Shown piece after piece: positions 7,811-17,283 of a DNA stretch of 49,223 bases. The position numbers and the translations under genes are program-made. This DNA is from Nitrobacter vulgaris (GTDB lineage: Bacteria > Pseudomonadota > Alphaproteobacteria > Rhizobiales > Xanthobacteraceae), in the NCBI RefSeq assembly GCF_002028545.1, contig NZ_MWPQ01000059.1, forward strand, positions 1 to 49,223. The letters are read 5' to 3'. The first letter of the stretch is position 1; each line of letters opens with the position of its first letter. The notes beneath the pieces were generated by a model. It did no database searches and was not told the origin of the DNA. It was given only the letters and a program-made list of their open reading frames with translations.

Positions 7811-8869
7811 ATGCAAATACGGTCTATACGTCTCTGGTATGTCCTCCTTGTGCTCGTGAGCGCGGTCGGCGTTGCATACCTCGGCGTTGCGGGCGGCCGG
7901 GCCGACGCCGGCGCGCCAACCGAGATCAAATTCTCGCTCGACCGCCCGATCGACGCCGCCGTGGCTCCGGTCGTTCTGGCATCGACCAGGGGGCTATTCA
8001 GCGCGGAAGGCCTGAATGTCACGACGATGGCCGCCACCGACACGGCGGACGCCATTGCGCGCGTCGCGGTCGGCACGAGCGAACTGGCGCTCGCCGACCT
8101 CAACGCCCTGATCCGCTTTCGCGATCAGCCAGGCGTACGGCCAATCAAGGCGGTGTTCGTGCTGTTCGACAAAACGGCTTACGCCTTCATTGCGCGCAAG
8201 AGCCGGGGCATCACCACGCTTGCCGACATCGAGGGCAAAACGGTCGGCGTCACCGATGGCGATCTTTCCATCAGACTGTGGCCTGCACTCGCACGGCGGA
8301 ACGGATTAAAACTCAAGGCCGTGAAGCTGCAGCAGATCGGCCCCGCCGTTCGTGAGCCGATGCTGTCGGCGGGCCAGCTCGACGCCATATCCGGCCTGTC
8401 GTACCTGTCGGCGATCGACCTGCGCAATCGCGGAATTCCGGCCGACGATATCGCCGTGCTGCGATTTTCCGACTACGGCTGCGCCGCCTATGGCAAGGCC
8501 CTGATCGTCAACCCGGAATTCGCAGCCGACAAGCCGGAAGCGGTGAAGGCATTTGTGCGCGCGGTGATCGCCGGTCTGCGACTTACCATCAGGGAGCCCG
8601 CGCAGGCTGTCGATGACGTGCTGGGTCAGATGGCTAGCGGATCACGGGCCGTCGAACTGCAACGCCTGCATGCGGTCCTGAGCGACAACATTCTGACTAG
8701 CGAGGTGAGACACAGAGGCATCGGCGGTATCGACCCGGTCCGGTTCGAGACGTTGCTCGACCAGATCGCCGAAAATTTCAAGTTCCGAAATCGTCCGGCG
8801 GCCACGGATATTTTTGACAGCAGTTTTTTACCACCCGCCAGCGACCGCAAGATCACGCAGGCCGAGTAG
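7811..8869 (+). CDS. Orphan ABC transporter substrate-binding protein (NMT1/SsuA-like)
   Basis: The 352-residue protein has an N-terminal hydrophobic export segment (RLWYVLLVLVSAVGVAYLGV) followed by a periplasmic binding fold of the NMT1/THI5 and SsuA/TauA class. Recognisable parts are VAPVVLASTRGLFSAEGLNV, then LADLNALIRF, then ADIEGKTVGVTDGD and a C-terminal SFLPP. Such proteins bind small organics such as sulfonates, pyrimidines or nitrate-like ligands; the ligand is unknown. The ATG at 7811 is preferred over an upstream TTG at 7775. No permease or ATPase of this class is adjacent: the next gene is an exporter of a different type, so it must work with a distant transporter or act as a sensor. 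Confidence 0.75.
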   Translation: MQIRSIRLWYVLLVLVSAVGVAYLGVAGGRADAGAPTEIKFSLDRPIDAAVAPVVLASTRGLFSAEGLNVTTMAATDTADAIARVAVGTSELALADLNALIRFRDQPGVRPIKAVFVLFDKTAYAFIARKSRGITTLADIEGKTVGVTDGDLSIRLWPALARRNGLKLKAVKLQQIGPAVREPMLSAGQLDAISGLSYLSAIDLRNRGIPADDIAVLRFSDYGCAAYGKALIVNPEFAADKPEAVKAFVRAVIAGLRLTIREPAQAVDDVLGQMASGSRAVELQRLHAVLSDNILTSEVRHRGIGGIDPVRFETLLDQIAENFKFRNRPAATDIFDSSFLPPASDRKITQAE

Positions 8870-8905
8870 ACGGCACGAGGAAGCTGTATTCCGCTGCCGG
8901 CCCGG

Positions 8906-8956
8906 CTATAGCGTTTTCGAGCGAACCGGTATCCACGTCGCTCGAAACCGCTATAG
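8906..8956. repeat. Intergenic hairpin repeat, copy A
   Basis: Arms 8906-8924 and 8938-8956 are 19 bases each with one mismatch and begin CTATAGCG. The loop (8925-8937) reads ACCGGTATCCACG. It belongs to the family of dispersed elements with a GTGG-TACCGGTTTT-like core seen at five or more other sites in this window. Confidence 0.75.
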
Positions 8957-8983
8957 TGTTGCGATCCGCAAGAGCCTCTTCCA

Positions 8984-10756
8984 ATGTCGATGGTCCGCCT
9001 TTATACGCGCGTTCTTGAATTGCTTGGCAGAGAAGCGCGGCTTGGCTGGATTTTAGCCGGCGCCAATCTGCTGCTGGCCGGCGCGCAGTTCGCCGAGCCG
9101 GTGCTGTTCGGCCGCATCGTCGACGTACTCTCCGGCAATCCCGCCGCGGGTCCTTTCGGGACAACTTCGACCTCGCCGTGGCCGCTGCTGGCGGTTTGGG
9201 TGGCCTTCGGCCTCTTCACGATCCTGTGCGGCGTGATCGTGGCCCTGCAGGCCGACCGTCTTTCCCATCGCCAGCGCCAGGCCGTGCTGACGGGCTATTT
9301 CGAGCACATCATGCAGTTGCCGCTCACCTACCATGCCGGCACCCATTCGGGACGGCTGATGAAGGTGATGCTGCAAGGCACGGACGCCCTGTGGCGGCTG
9401 TGGCTCGGATTCTTCCGCGAGCATTTCGCGGCGATGATGTCGCTCGTGGTGCTGCTGCCGCTATCGCTCTATATCAACTGGCGGCTGGCGATCCTGTTGT
9501 TCGCGCTTTGCATCGTATTCACGATGCTGACGACGCTGGTGGTTCGCAGAACCTTCGATATGCAGAACGAGGTGGAGGCGCATTTCAGCGACCTCTCTGC
9601 GCGCGCCTCCGACGCCCTCGGTAACGTCGCACTGGTACAGAGCTTTGTGCGCGTCGATGCCGAGGTTCAGGGCCTGCGGTTCGTCGTCGACAAGCTGCTG
9701 GCGGCGCAGATGCCGGTGCTGTCGTGGTGGGCCGTCGTCACCGTGATGACGCGCGCCTCGACCACTATCACCATCCTGGCGATCTTCGCCGTCGGCATCG
9801 TGCTGAATCAGCGGGGGATGACATCGGTCGGCGAGATCGTGATGTTCGTGAGCTTCGCCACCATGCTGATCCAGAGGCTCGAGCAAGTGGTAGCCTTCAT
9901 CAACAGCGTGTTCATGGAGGCGCCGCGGCTCAAGGAGTTCTTCAACGTGCTCGACGCCGTTCCGGCGGTGCGCGACCGTCGCGACGCCGTCGACGCCGGG
10001 CGATTGCAGGGACTCATCGAATTCCATGACGTGTCGTTCTCCTATGACGGCAAGCGGCCCGCGGTGGAGGATCTGTCGTTCGTCGCGTTGCCCGGCGAGA
10101 CCATCGCATTGGTCGGCCCGACCGGCGCCGGCAAGTCCACCGCCGCCGCGCTGCTGCATCGCGCGTTCGATCCGCAGTCCGGCAGCATCAAGATCGACGG
10201 CATGGACATCCGCAGCCTGACGCTGACCTCGTTGCGACGAAACATCGGTGTGGTGTTTCAGGAGGCACTGCTGTTCGACCGCTCGATCGCGGAGAACCTG
10301 CGCGTCGGCAAGCCTGACGCCACCGAGAAGGAGATGCGGTTCGCCGCCGAGCGGGCCCAGGCGCTCGACTTCATCGAACGCGGCGAGAAAAAATTCGACA
10401 CCCATGCCGGCGAGCGCGGGCGAATGCTGTCCGGCGGCGAGCGGCAGCGGCTATCGATTGCCCGCGCGTTGCTGAAGGACCCGCCGATCTTGATCCTCGA
10501 CGAGGCAACCAGTGCGCTCGACGCAGTGACCGAGGCCAAGGTCAATGCCGCGCTCGACGAGGTGATGAAGGGACGCACGACATTCGTCATCGCGCACCGG
10601 CTGTCCACCATCCGCAACGCCACGCGTATTCTGGTTTTCGAGAACGGGCGTGTGATCGAAAACGGAACCTTTGACGAACTGGTGGCGAACGGCGGCCACT
10701 TCGCTCAACTTGCGAAAGCGCAATTCATGACGCAAGAGAGTACCCCAGCAGGCTAG
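8984..10756 (+). CDS. ndvA: Cyclic beta-1,2-glucan exporter, ABC transporter with fused membrane and ATPase domains
   Basis: The 590-residue protein carries six transmembrane segments in residues about 20-310 and an ABC ATPase domain after that. The ATPase shows Walker [10 protein letters not shown] (about 377-385), signature LSGGERQR (about 482), Walker [13 protein letters not shown] and switch AHRLSTI. Overall sequence and length match NdvA/ChvA, the inner-membrane protein that moves cyclic beta-1,2-glucan to the periplasm for osmotic adaptation and, in symbionts and pathogens, host interaction. The start is ATG at 8984 or 8990. The glucan synthase NdvB is not in the window. A hairpin repeat lies between it and the substrate-binding protein, so the two are unlikely to form one functional unit. 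Confidence 0.93.
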   Translation: MSMVRLYTRVLELLGREARLGWILAGANLLLAGAQFAEPVLFGRIVDVLSGNPAAGPFGTTSTSPWPLLAVWVAFGLFTILCGVIVALQADRLSHRQRQAVLTGYFEHIMQLPLTYHAGTHSGRLMKVMLQGTDALWRLWLGFFREHFAAMMSLVVLLPLSLYINWRLAILLFALCIVFTMLTTLVVRRTFDMQNEVEAHFSDLSARASDALGNVALVQSFVRVDAEVQGLRFVVDKLLAAQMPVLSWWAVVTVMTRASTTITILAIFAVGIVLNQRGMTSVGEIVMFVSFATMLIQRLEQVVAFINSVFMEAPRLKEFFNVLDAVPAVRDRRDAVDAGRLQGLIEFHDVSFSYDGKRPAVEDLSFVALPGETIALVGPTGAGKSTAAALLHRAFDPQSGSIKIDGMDIRSLTLTSLRRNIGVVFQEALLFDRSIAENLRVGKPDATEKEMRFAAERAQALDFIERGEKKFDTHAGERGRMLSGGERQRLSIARALLKDPPILILDEATSALDAVTEAKVNAALDEVMKGRTTFVIAHRLSTIRNATRILVFENGRVIENGTFDELVANGGHFAQLAKAQFMTQESTPAG

Positions 10757-10897
10757 CCATCGTCGCGAACCAGCCCAACCGTCGAAATTCGGCCCCTTTC
10801 GTTGGGGAATTAGGCTGCGAGCCATCTGTTCTGGCTTGCCAGGCCGGTATAGATTGGAGCCGCCGCGTCGACGGCGCCTGGACACGCTTGAAACCTA

Positions 10898-10946
10898 GCG
10901 CGTATTCCGCAAAAGTGGATACCGGTTTTGCGATCAGAATACGCGC
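10898..10946. repeat. Intergenic hairpin repeat, copy B
   Basis: GCGCGTATTC (10898-10907) pairs with GAATACGCGC (10937-10946). Between them lies CGCAAAAGTGGATACCGG followed by TTTTGCG, so CGCAAAA also pairs with TTTTGCG. This is the clearest copy of the window's repeat family. It lies downstream of ndvA and upstream of the carboxypeptidase gene. Confidence 0.85.
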
Positions 10947-11030
10947 AGTTACTCATTGAGAGCATTTCTTACGGTTAAGTCGGACTCCCCTTAGCCGGAA
11001 AATACTCGAGAAGCAGGCCTCCTTGCCAAA

Positions 11031-12449
11031 GTGAGGTCTCAAAGGACCGGAACAACCGTGCATTCTTGCTTCGTCCTGTTTCGCAAATGGCTGCCGATCT
11101 GGATGGTCCTTGCTGCCGGATTGCTGGTTGCGGTCGCGCCACTGCGCGCAGCTCATGCCACCGAAGCGCATCTGCTGATCGAGGCGGACAGCGGAAAGGT
11201 GCTGGAAGCCGAGAATGCCACCTTTCCCTGGTATCCGGCCTCAGTCACCAAGCTCATGACCGCTTACGTCACGTTGATGGCGGTCAAGCACGGACGCATC
11301 ACACTCGACACGCTGTTTACGGTATCGCCGACCGCCACCGCACAATCGCCTTCGAAGATGGGCTTTCGGCCGGGTACGCAGGTGACCGTCGACAACGCGT
11401 TGAAGATGATGCTGGTGAAGTCGGCCAACGACATGGCCGTGGTGCTTGCGGAAGGCGTCGGCGGCTCGATCGACGGTTTCTCGGCCGAAATGAACGCGGC
11501 CGCGCAGCGGCTTGGCATGACGCAGACGAGCTATGTCAACCCGAACGGCTTGCCTGCCGACGGCCAGATTTCCTCGGCGCGCGACATGGCTATTCTCGCG
11601 CGCGCCATCATTCACGATTTGCCTGAATACGAATATTTCGTGCACATCCCCTCGATACGCTACGGCCGCAGGGTGACGCACAATTTCAACAAGCTGATCG
11701 GGCGCTTTCCGGGCGCCGATGGCTTTAAAACCGGGTTCATATGCGCCTCCGGATATAATCTCGTTGCATCCGCTACACAGAACGGCAAACGCCTGATCGC
11801 GGTGGTGCTCGGCGCATCGTCGGGCACGATGCGCGCTGTGCGCGCCGCGCAAATGCTGGAGCGCGGCTTCGCCAACAATACGATGTCGTGGCTGCGTCCG
11901 GCGCTCGGCACTGTTGACGGGCTGGCGCCGATCGCGGCCGCGCCTCCCAATCTGCGCGATGAAATGTGCGGATCGAAACGCGCGCATCCTGCTAGCGATG
12001 AAGATAACGATGTTGTCGCCAACACGTCGACGACAAGCGCCGCCGTGATGTCGTTCTTCGCGACTGGCACGCAACCGCCAGCGCTGCGACCGGTGGACAT
12101 GATGGCGGCAGCTCCGGCGCCCTCGGATCCAATCGTTGTCTATACCGGGCCGACGCGAACCGGTGCTGCCATCGCCGCAGCAGCAGAAGCCGATGCCGCA
12201 CGCGATGCTCCGCCAAAAGCCGGTAAGCGCAGCAAGACTGCCCACAGCAAACGCGACGACAATGCCGCGCCGGAAGCCAAAGCTAATGAAAAATCGAAGA
12301 ACCAGGTCTCGGTAACGATCAACCCCAATTCCACAAAACCTCCAGCCCATACGAAGCCGGCCGCCAGCAAAAAGCCTGATGCGAAGCGTACCGGTGCCCG
12401 GCCAGCTTCCGCCAAGCCGAAAACAGCCGAAGGCAAGTCCAAGCCGTAA
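11031..12449 (+). CDS. D-alanyl-D-alanine carboxypeptidase (peptidase S11 family)
   Basis: A 472-residue penicillin-binding enzyme that trims the terminal D-Ala from peptidoglycan stem peptides. The three active-site motifs are present: SVTK (Ser71, Lys74), SAN (Ser131-Asn133) and KTG (Lys233). An N-terminal hydrophobic signal ends near AHATEA. After the catalytic domain, about 180 residues form an alanine/proline/lysine-rich low-complexity tail with several cationic clusters, unlike the amphipathic anchor of E. coli DacA. The GTG at 11031 lacks a strong ribosome site; another GTG at 11058, preceded by AAAGGA, is an alternative that keeps the signal peptide. Downstream fadD is separated by about 190 bases. 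Confidence 0.9.
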   Translation: MRSQRTGTTVHSCFVLFRKWLPIWMVLAAGLLVAVAPLRAAHATEAHLLIEADSGKVLEAENATFPWYPASVTKLMTAYVTLMAVKHGRITLDTLFTVSPTATAQSPSKMGFRPGTQVTVDNALKMMLVKSANDMAVVLAEGVGGSIDGFSAEMNAAAQRLGMTQTSYVNPNGLPADGQISSARDMAILARAIIHDLPEYEYFVHIPSIRYGRRVTHNFNKLIGRFPGADGFKTGFICASGYNLVASATQNGKRLIAVVLGASSGTMRAVRAAQMLERGFANNTMSWLRPALGTVDGLAPIAAAPPNLRDEMCGSKRAHPASDEDNDVVANTSTTSAAVMSFFATGTQPPALRPVDMMAAAPAPSDPIVVYTGPTRTGAAIAAAAEADAARDAPPKAGKRSKTAHSKRDDNAAPEAKANEKSKNQVSVTINPNSTKPPAHTKPAASKKPDAKRTGARPASAKPKTAEGKSKP

Positions 12450-12635
12450 ACCGCCGCCAGGCGCTGGCCACCAACCATCGCGGGCCAACCACGCCAAGAC
12501 AAGCCCTCGAGCCTGCTACGGCGGCACCCATGCGTCGTTACCGCGCAACTGCTTGCCTTGGACAGCCGCCTTGCCCGATATTCCCTGACCACGACATCTT
12601 TCTCTCCCTTTGAACAAGGATCACCGGGGCGTCAC

Positions 12636-14318
12636 ATGGATCGCATCTGGCTTGGGCAATATCCCGCAGGCGTGCCCGCTGACATCGACGCGTCGCAGTA
12701 CGCTTCGTTGATCACGTTGCTGGAGGAGAGCTTTGCCAAGTTCAGCGACCGCAAGGCCTTCATCTGCATGGACAAGGCGATAACCTATCGCGAGCTCGAC
12801 GAGACGTCGCTTGCCCTCGGCGCTTACCTGCAAGGCCGGGGACTGAAAAAGGGCGCGCGCGTCGCGCTGATGATGCCGAACGTCCTGCAATATCCGATTT
12901 CGACAGTGGCCGTGCTGCGCGCCGGCTATGTCGTGGTCAACGTCAACCCGCTCTACACGCCGCACGAGCTTGAACATCAGCTCAAGGATTCCGGTGCGGA
13001 AGCGATCATCGTGCTGGAGAACTTCGCGTCGACGGTACAGCAGGTCATCGGTAAAACCGACGTCAGGCACGTCATTGTCGGCAGCATGGGCGATCTGCTC
13101 GGCTTCAAGGGCGTGATCGTCAACTTCGTGGTTCGCCACGTCAGAAAGATGGTGCCGCCGTCATCAATCCCGGGCGCGGTCAAGTTCAACGACGCCCTTG
13201 CCGCGGGACGCGGTATGACGCTTGCCCGGCCCGAACTCGCAGCTGACGATGTGGCCTTCCTGCAATATACCGGTGGCACAACCGGCGTCTCGAAGGGCGC
13301 GACGCTGCTCCATCGCAACATTCTCGCCAACGTGCTGCAGAACGATGCCTGGCTGCAGCCGGCGCTGACGAAGCCGCCGATGATCGATCAGATCTTCATC
13401 GTCTGCGCTCTGCCGCTCTATCATATCTTCGCGCTGACCGCGTGCTTCATGCTGGGGATGCGCGCGGGCGGCGTCAATCTGCTGATCCCGAATCCGCGCG
13501 ACATGCCGGGCCTCGTCAAGGAATTGATGAAGTATCAGATCAACGTCTTCCCGGCGGTGAATACGCTCTACAACGCCCTTCTCAACGCACCCGGCTTCGA
13601 CCGTGTCGACTTCTCGAAACTCAAGGTGTCGATCGGCGGCGGCATGGCCGTTCAGAAGGTCGTGGCGGAAAGGTGGCTGAAAACGACGGCATGCCCGTTG
13701 CTGGAAGGCTACGGCCTTTCGGAAACCTCGCCGACGCTGACCTGCAATCCCGCCGACAGCACCAAATTCTCCGGCTCGATCGGGCTTCCCATGCCCTCAA
13801 CATACGTCTCCATCCGGGACGATAACGGCCAGGAAGCGCCGCTCGGCGAGCCCGGCGAAATCTGCGTCCACGGTCCACAACTAATGCCCGGCTACTGGAA
13901 TAGGCCGGACGAGACCGCAAAGGTGATGACGGCGGACGGCTTCTTCCGTACGGGCGACATCGGCATCATGTCCGCGGACGGTTACACCCGGATCGTCGAC
14001 CGCAAGAAGGACATGATCCTGGTCTCCGGGTTCAATGTCTATCCGAACGAGATTGAGGACGTGATCGCGAGTCATCCGGGCGTGCTGGAATGCGCGGTGG
14101 TCGGCGTCAAGGACGAGAAATCGGGTGAGGCGGTGAAGGCTTTCGTGGTGAGGAAGGATCCGAATCTCACATCCGAGGATCTCATCAAGTTCGTGCGGAC
14201 GCAGCTGACGAGCTACAAGGTGCCGAGGCGAATCGAATTCCGCGACACCCTGCCGAAAACCAATGTCGGCAAGATTCTCCGCCGCGCATTGCGCGACGAA
14301 GTCAAAGGCCCGGCTTAG
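12636..14318 (+). CDS. fadD: Long-chain fatty-acid--CoA ligase
   Basis: A 560-residue acyl-adenylate-forming enzyme. It activates fatty acids with ATP and CoA for beta-oxidation or lipid synthesis. Visible motifs are the P-loop YTGGTTGVSKG (about 211-221), YGLSETSP, the RTGDIG hinge region with IVDRKKDMILVSGFNVYPNEIED (the fatty-acyl-CoA signature), and the C-terminal catalytic lysine region PKTNVGKILRR. The ATG at 12636 is chosen over a TTG at 12558 because the family normally begins at the MDRIWL region. It is followed 48 bases later by the DUF924 gene on the same strand. The upstream carboxypeptidase is metabolically unrelated. Confidence 0.92.
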   Translation: MDRIWLGQYPAGVPADIDASQYASLITLLEESFAKFSDRKAFICMDKAITYRELDETSLALGAYLQGRGLKKGARVALMMPNVLQYPISTVAVLRAGYVVVNVNPLYTPHELEHQLKDSGAEAIIVLENFASTVQQVIGKTDVRHVIVGSMGDLLGFKGVIVNFVVRHVRKMVPPSSIPGAVKFNDALAAGRGMTLARPELAADDVAFLQYTGGTTGVSKGATLLHRNILANVLQNDAWLQPALTKPPMIDQIFIVCALPLYHIFALTACFMLGMRAGGVNLLIPNPRDMPGLVKELMKYQINVFPAVNTLYNALLNAPGFDRVDFSKLKVSIGGGMAVQKVVAERWLKTTACPLLEGYGLSETSPTLTCNPADSTKFSGSIGLPMPSTYVSIRDDNGQEAPLGEPGEICVHGPQLMPGYWNRPDETAKVMTADGFFRTGDIGIMSADGYTRIVDRKKDMILVSGFNVYPNEIEDVIASHPGVLECAVVGVKDEKSGEAVKAFVVRKDPNLTSEDLIKFVRTQLTSYKVPRRIEFRDTLPKTNVGKILRRALRDEVKGPA

Positions 14319-14366
14319 CAATCATCTCTTCCGGAGCACAGGGTTCAGGAAAACGCCTGTTCGATC

Positions 14367-14921
14367 ATGAATGACACAACTCTCCCCTCTCCCGCCGATA
14401 TCCTCGCCTTCTGGCGAGAGGCCGGCATATCCAAATGGTATATCAAGAACGACGCGTTCGACGCCGAGGTACGCCGTCGCTTTCAAAGGCTTTGGGAAGC
14501 CGCTCGGGATGGCGAACTCGCGGGATGGGAGGAGACCGACGATGGCGCACTGGCGCTCGTCATCGTGCTCGACCAGTTTCCGCGCAACATGTTCCGGGGC
14601 GACGCCCGGACCTTCTCGACCGACGATCAGGCGCTAGCCGTCGCCGTTCGTGCCATTGCAGGCGGCGCCGACACGCGCATAGAGCTCGACCTTGTCGAGT
14701 TCCTTTATATGCCCCTCATGCATTCCGAGCGGCTCGCGGATCAAGACCGCTGCATTGAGCTGTTTCGCGCCCGCGGCCGACCGGACAACCTCAAATTCGC
14801 GGAAATCCATGCCGACATCATTTGCCGGTTCGGCCGTTTTCCGCATCGCAATCTTGTGCTCGGGCGCACGACGAGCGCGGAAGAGCAGACGTTTCTCGAC
14901 GCGGGCGGGTTTGCAGGCTAG
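14367..14921 (+). CDS. DUF924 family protein
   Basis: A 184-residue soluble protein with the usual DUF924 layout. It opens PADILAFWREAGISKWY, where the Trp-Tyr near residue 20 is characteristic. Then come LVIVLDQFPRNMFRG (about 67-81) and the LVEFLYMPLMHSER stretch, ending with FGRFPHRN and LGRTTSAEEQTFL. The fold is all-helical and TPR-like; no enzymatic role is established. The ATG at 14367 matches the family length. It follows fadD closely and may share its transcript. Confidence 0.85.
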   Translation: MNDTTLPSPADILAFWREAGISKWYIKNDAFDAEVRRRFQRLWEAARDGELAGWEETDDGALALVIVLDQFPRNMFRGDARTFSTDDQALAVAVRAIAGGADTRIELDLVEFLYMPLMHSERLADQDRCIELFRARGRPDNLKFAEIHADIICRFGRFPHRNLVLGRTTSAEEQTFLDAGGFAG

Positions 14922-15100
14922 CGCGGTTTTGACTTTGATGGATCAAGGCCTGGGCGTTAGCGTTATATTTGAGACGTTTTCGCGATGTAGACCCGAAAGC
15001 GCGTTATGGAGGTACGGTGAACGGGTAGCCGTTGCTATTTCGCTGTTGGAATATTGTACCTCCCTCCCTCCCCACGCTGCCATTCCATGGAGATTTGACG

Positions 15101-15586
15101 ATGACCATCAAAGTTGGCGACCGCCTGCCCGATGCGACGTTTCGTATCATGACCGAGGACGGGGTCCAGACCAAAAGCACCGGCGACATCTTCAAAGGAA
15201 AGAAAGTAGCGTTGTTCGCGGTGCCCGGTGCCTACACAGGCACCTGTCATAAACAGCATCTGCCGAGTATTTTCGCTAGCGCTCGCGCCATCAAGGACAA
15301 GGGCGTGAACGAGATCGCCATTGTCTCGGTCAATGACGTGTTCGTCCTGAGCGCCTGGAAGCGCGATACCGACCAGCGTAACGAGGCGATGTTCCTTGCG
15401 GACGGCAACGCCGAGTTCGCGAAGGCGATCGGCCTGGAGTTCGACGGCTCCGAGAAGGGTCTCGGCATCCGCTCGAAGCGCTATTCCATGCTGGTCGAGG
15501 ACGGGGTGGTGAAGAAACTGAACGTCGAGGACTCGCCTGGCAAGGTCGAGGTCTCCGGCGGAGATACGTTGGTCGAGCAGTTGTAA
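15101..15586 (+). CDS. Peroxiredoxin, Prx5/AhpE-like type
   Basis: A 161-residue thioredoxin-fold peroxidase that reduces hydrogen peroxide and organic hydroperoxides in the cytosol. The peroxidatic cysteine lies in VPGAYTGTCHKQHLP (about residues 43-57), the Prx5 form of the PxxxTxxC motif. SVNDVFVLSAW and GLGIRSKRYSMLVEDGVV follow as in the family. There is no obvious resolving cysteine, so glutathione/glutaredoxin-type reduction is likely (inference). The ATG at 15101 with GGAG nine bases upstream gives the family's standard length; a longer frame from 15032 does not. It converges with rnhA, with a hairpin repeat between them. Confidence 0.9.
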   Translation: MTIKVGDRLPDATFRIMTEDGVQTKSTGDIFKGKKVALFAVPGAYTGTCHKQHLPSIFASARAIKDKGVNEIAIVSVNDVFVLSAWKRDTDQRNEAMFLADGNAEFAKAIGLEFDGSEKGLGIRSKRYSMLVEDGVVKKLNVEDSPGKVEVSGGDTLVEQL

Positions 15587-15597
15587 AAATTGATGTC

Positions 15598-15708
15598 ATG
15601 CGCGGGCATAGCCGTTCGAAGAACGGGGTCGCTCCCGCTCGTTATGACCCGCGCATCCATCTTCTTCGTAGGATTTTTGAAATAGATTGCCGGGTCAAGT
15701 CCGGCAAT
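15598..15708. repeat. Intergenic repeat with two hairpins
   Basis: ATGCGCGGG (15598-15606) pairs with CCCGCGCAT (15648-15656) around an inner GTTC-GAA-GAAC stem. A second hairpin, ATTGCCGG-GTCAAGT-CCGGCAAT, spans 15686-15708. I recall this layout as a dispersed intergenic element in Bradyrhizobium-type genomes. It lies between convergent genes and may serve as a bidirectional terminator. Confidence 0.65.
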
Positions 15709-15718
15709 GATGAGTGAC

Positions 15719-16174
15719 TTACTTCAACCTCGCCATCGCCACGCCTTCGCGCGCAAGCTGATCGGCGCGCTCGTTCTCGTCATGGCCGGCATGGCCCTTG
15801 ATCCAGTGCCAACGCACGTCATGAGGCTTCAACGCATCGTCGAGCCGCTGCCAGAGATCGGCGTTCTTCACTGGCTTCTTATCGGCGGTACGCCAGCCGT
15901 TCCGCTTCCAGTTGTGAATCCAGCCGGTGATGCCTTGCCGTACGTATTGGCTGTCGGTGGTGAGATCGACAAGCGCCGGACGCTTCAGCGCCTCCAACGC
16001 TGAGATCGCCGCCAGCAACTCCATCCGGTTGTTGGTGGTATGCGGTTCGCCACCTTTCAGTTCTTTTTCGATTTCACCGAACCGCAGGATCGCGCCCCAG
16101 CCGCCGGGACCCGGGTTGCCTGAGCAGGCGCCGTCCGTGAAAATCGTGACATGCGGAAGCGCGGGCGAATTCAC
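15719..16174 (-). CDS. rnhA: Ribonuclease HI
   Basis: A 151-residue cytosolic endonuclease that cuts the RNA strand of RNA:DNA hybrids using Mg2+. All catalytic residues are visible: Asp14 ([11 protein letters not shown]), Glu52 (NNRMELL), Asp74 (TTDSQYV), His128 and Asp138 ([14 protein letters not shown]). The GTG start at 16174 overlaps the thrB stop as GTGA, so translation is probably coupled. A much longer frame reaching 16459 only reads through thrB in another phase. The order ispH-thrB-rnhA is common in alphaproteobacteria. Confidence 0.95.
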   Translation of the reverse strand: MNSPALPHVTIFTDGACSGNPGPGGWGAILRFGEIEKELKGGEPHTTNNRMELLAAISALEALKRPALVDLTTDSQYVRQGITGWIHNWKRNGWRTADKKPVKNADLWQRLDDALKPHDVRWHWIKGHAGHDENERADQLAREGVAMARLK

Positions 16175-17151
16175 GCCACCAGCCCCGAGAGCGCGACGCC
16201 GTAGTCGCGAACGCTGCCGACACGCTGCTGGAAACGCAGCTTGCGGACGTATTCGAGCGGGTCTTTCGGTTTCACCAGCGCGCCGGCGGGCACGTTGAGA
16301 AAATCGACCAGCCGCGTCAGCAGAAACCGCAACGCGGCGCCCCGCGCGAGCAAAGGCAACGCCGCCTGTTCGGCCTCCGACAGCGCGCGCTCGCAATTGT
16401 AGGCGGCAAGCAGCGCCCGGGCCTTGGTGACGTTGAAGGAATGATCCGGCTCGAAACACCAGGCGTTGAGGCAGATCGCGACGTCATAGGCCAAGAAATC
16501 ATTGCAAGCGAAATAGAAATCGATCAGCCCCGACAACCTCTCGCCGAGAAACAGCACGTTATCAGGAAACAGGTCGGCATGGATCACGCCAGCCGGCAGC
16601 TTCTCCGGCCAGTGTGCTTCAAGGTGGTCGAGTTCAGCCTTGAGAAAATCGTGCAAACCCTGTTGCACGGTATCGATGCAAGCTCCGGCCTGTTCGAACA
16701 GCGGCCGCCAACTGGACACCGACAGCGCATTAGCGCGGCTCATGGGGAAATCACCGCCGGCGAGATGCAGCTTCGCCAGCGCAGCGCCAGTCGCGGCGCA
16801 ATGAGCGACGTTCGGCTTCCGTGGCCACACGCCCTCGAGAAAATCGATGATGGCGGCAGGACGCCCCGCGAGTCGGCCAAGCGTTTCGCCGCCGCGCGCC
16901 TTGACCGGCTGCGGACACACAATGCCGTGGGTCGCAAGATGACCCATCAAACCGAGAAAGAACGGCAGGTCGTCGATGGCGACGCGCTTTTCATAGAGCG
17001 TCAGGAAAAACGATCCGGAGGTGGTGTGCAGCAGATAGTTAGAGTTCTCGACGCCTTCGGCGATGCCCTTGTAGGACAGTATCTCGCCGATATCGTAGGC
17101 TTTCAGAAAATCCGCAAGCTCCTCGGCGGCGACGTCGGTGTAGACCGCCAT
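16171..17151 (-). CDS. thrB: Homoserine kinase (aminoglycoside-phosphotransferase fold)
   Basis: A 326-residue kinase that phosphorylates homoserine on the way to threonine. It belongs to the ThrB2 type of alphaproteobacteria and pseudomonads, with a choline/aminoglycoside-kinase fold rather than the GHMP fold of E. coli ThrB. The N-lobe has [13 protein letters not shown] and the lysine-bearing FFLTLYEKR. The catalytic loop is [13 protein letters not shown] and the metal-binding aspartate lies in [10 protein letters not shown]. It overlaps rnhA by four bases and lies 132 bases after ispH, with a repeat in that gap. Confidence 0.93.
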   Translation of the reverse strand: MAVYTDVAAEELADFLKAYDIGEILSYKGIAEGVENSNYLLHTTSGSFFLTLYEKRVAIDDLPFFLGLMGHLATHGIVCPQPVKARGGETLGRLAGRPAAIIDFLEGVWPRKPNVAHCAATGAALAKLHLAGGDFPMSRANALSVSSWRPLFEQAGACIDTVQQGLHDFLKAELDHLEAHWPEKLPAGVIHADLFPDNVLFLGERLSGLIDFYFACNDFLAYDVAICLNAWCFEPDHSFNVTKARALLAAYNCERALSEAEQAALPLLARGAALRFLLTRLVDFLNVPAGALVKPKDPLEYVRKLRFQQRVGSVRDYGVALSGLVA

Positions 17152-17179
17152 CTCGTATCCTCGTTCCGGTCCCGGTCGT

Positions 17180-17250
17180 GCTACAGTGTTTTCGAGCGAA
17201 GTGGGTACCGGTTGGCGTGAAGAAAACGCGTCAAATCAGAATCATAGAGC
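17180..17250. repeat. Intergenic hairpin repeat, diverged copy C
   Basis: The sequence GCTACAGTGTTTTCGAGCGA followed by AGTGGGTACCGGTT resembles copy A on its left side. The right arm is degraded, and a separate TCAGAATCATAGAGC segment ends it. It lies between ispH and thrB, in the transcribed direction of both. Confidence 0.55.
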
Positions 17251-17283
17251 CTCGCTTCTGATTCCATCAGAAGCGGAAAGACC

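Noticed and set aside
9461-10405. A 314-codon minus-strand frame antisense to ndvA
   Set aside because: The His/Asp/Gln-rich translation is typical of antisense shadows of ABC transporter genes. No start signals were found.
11241-12497. A 418-codon minus-strand frame antisense to the D,D-carboxypeptidase gene
   Set aside because: The composition is Arg/Gly/Cys-rich, and it covers the Ala/Pro/Lys-rich tail, which produces long spurious antisense frames.
15719-16459. A 246-codon minus-strand frame as a long rnhA
   Set aside because: Residues before the GTG at 16174 only translate thrB in another phase. RNase HI is complete without them.
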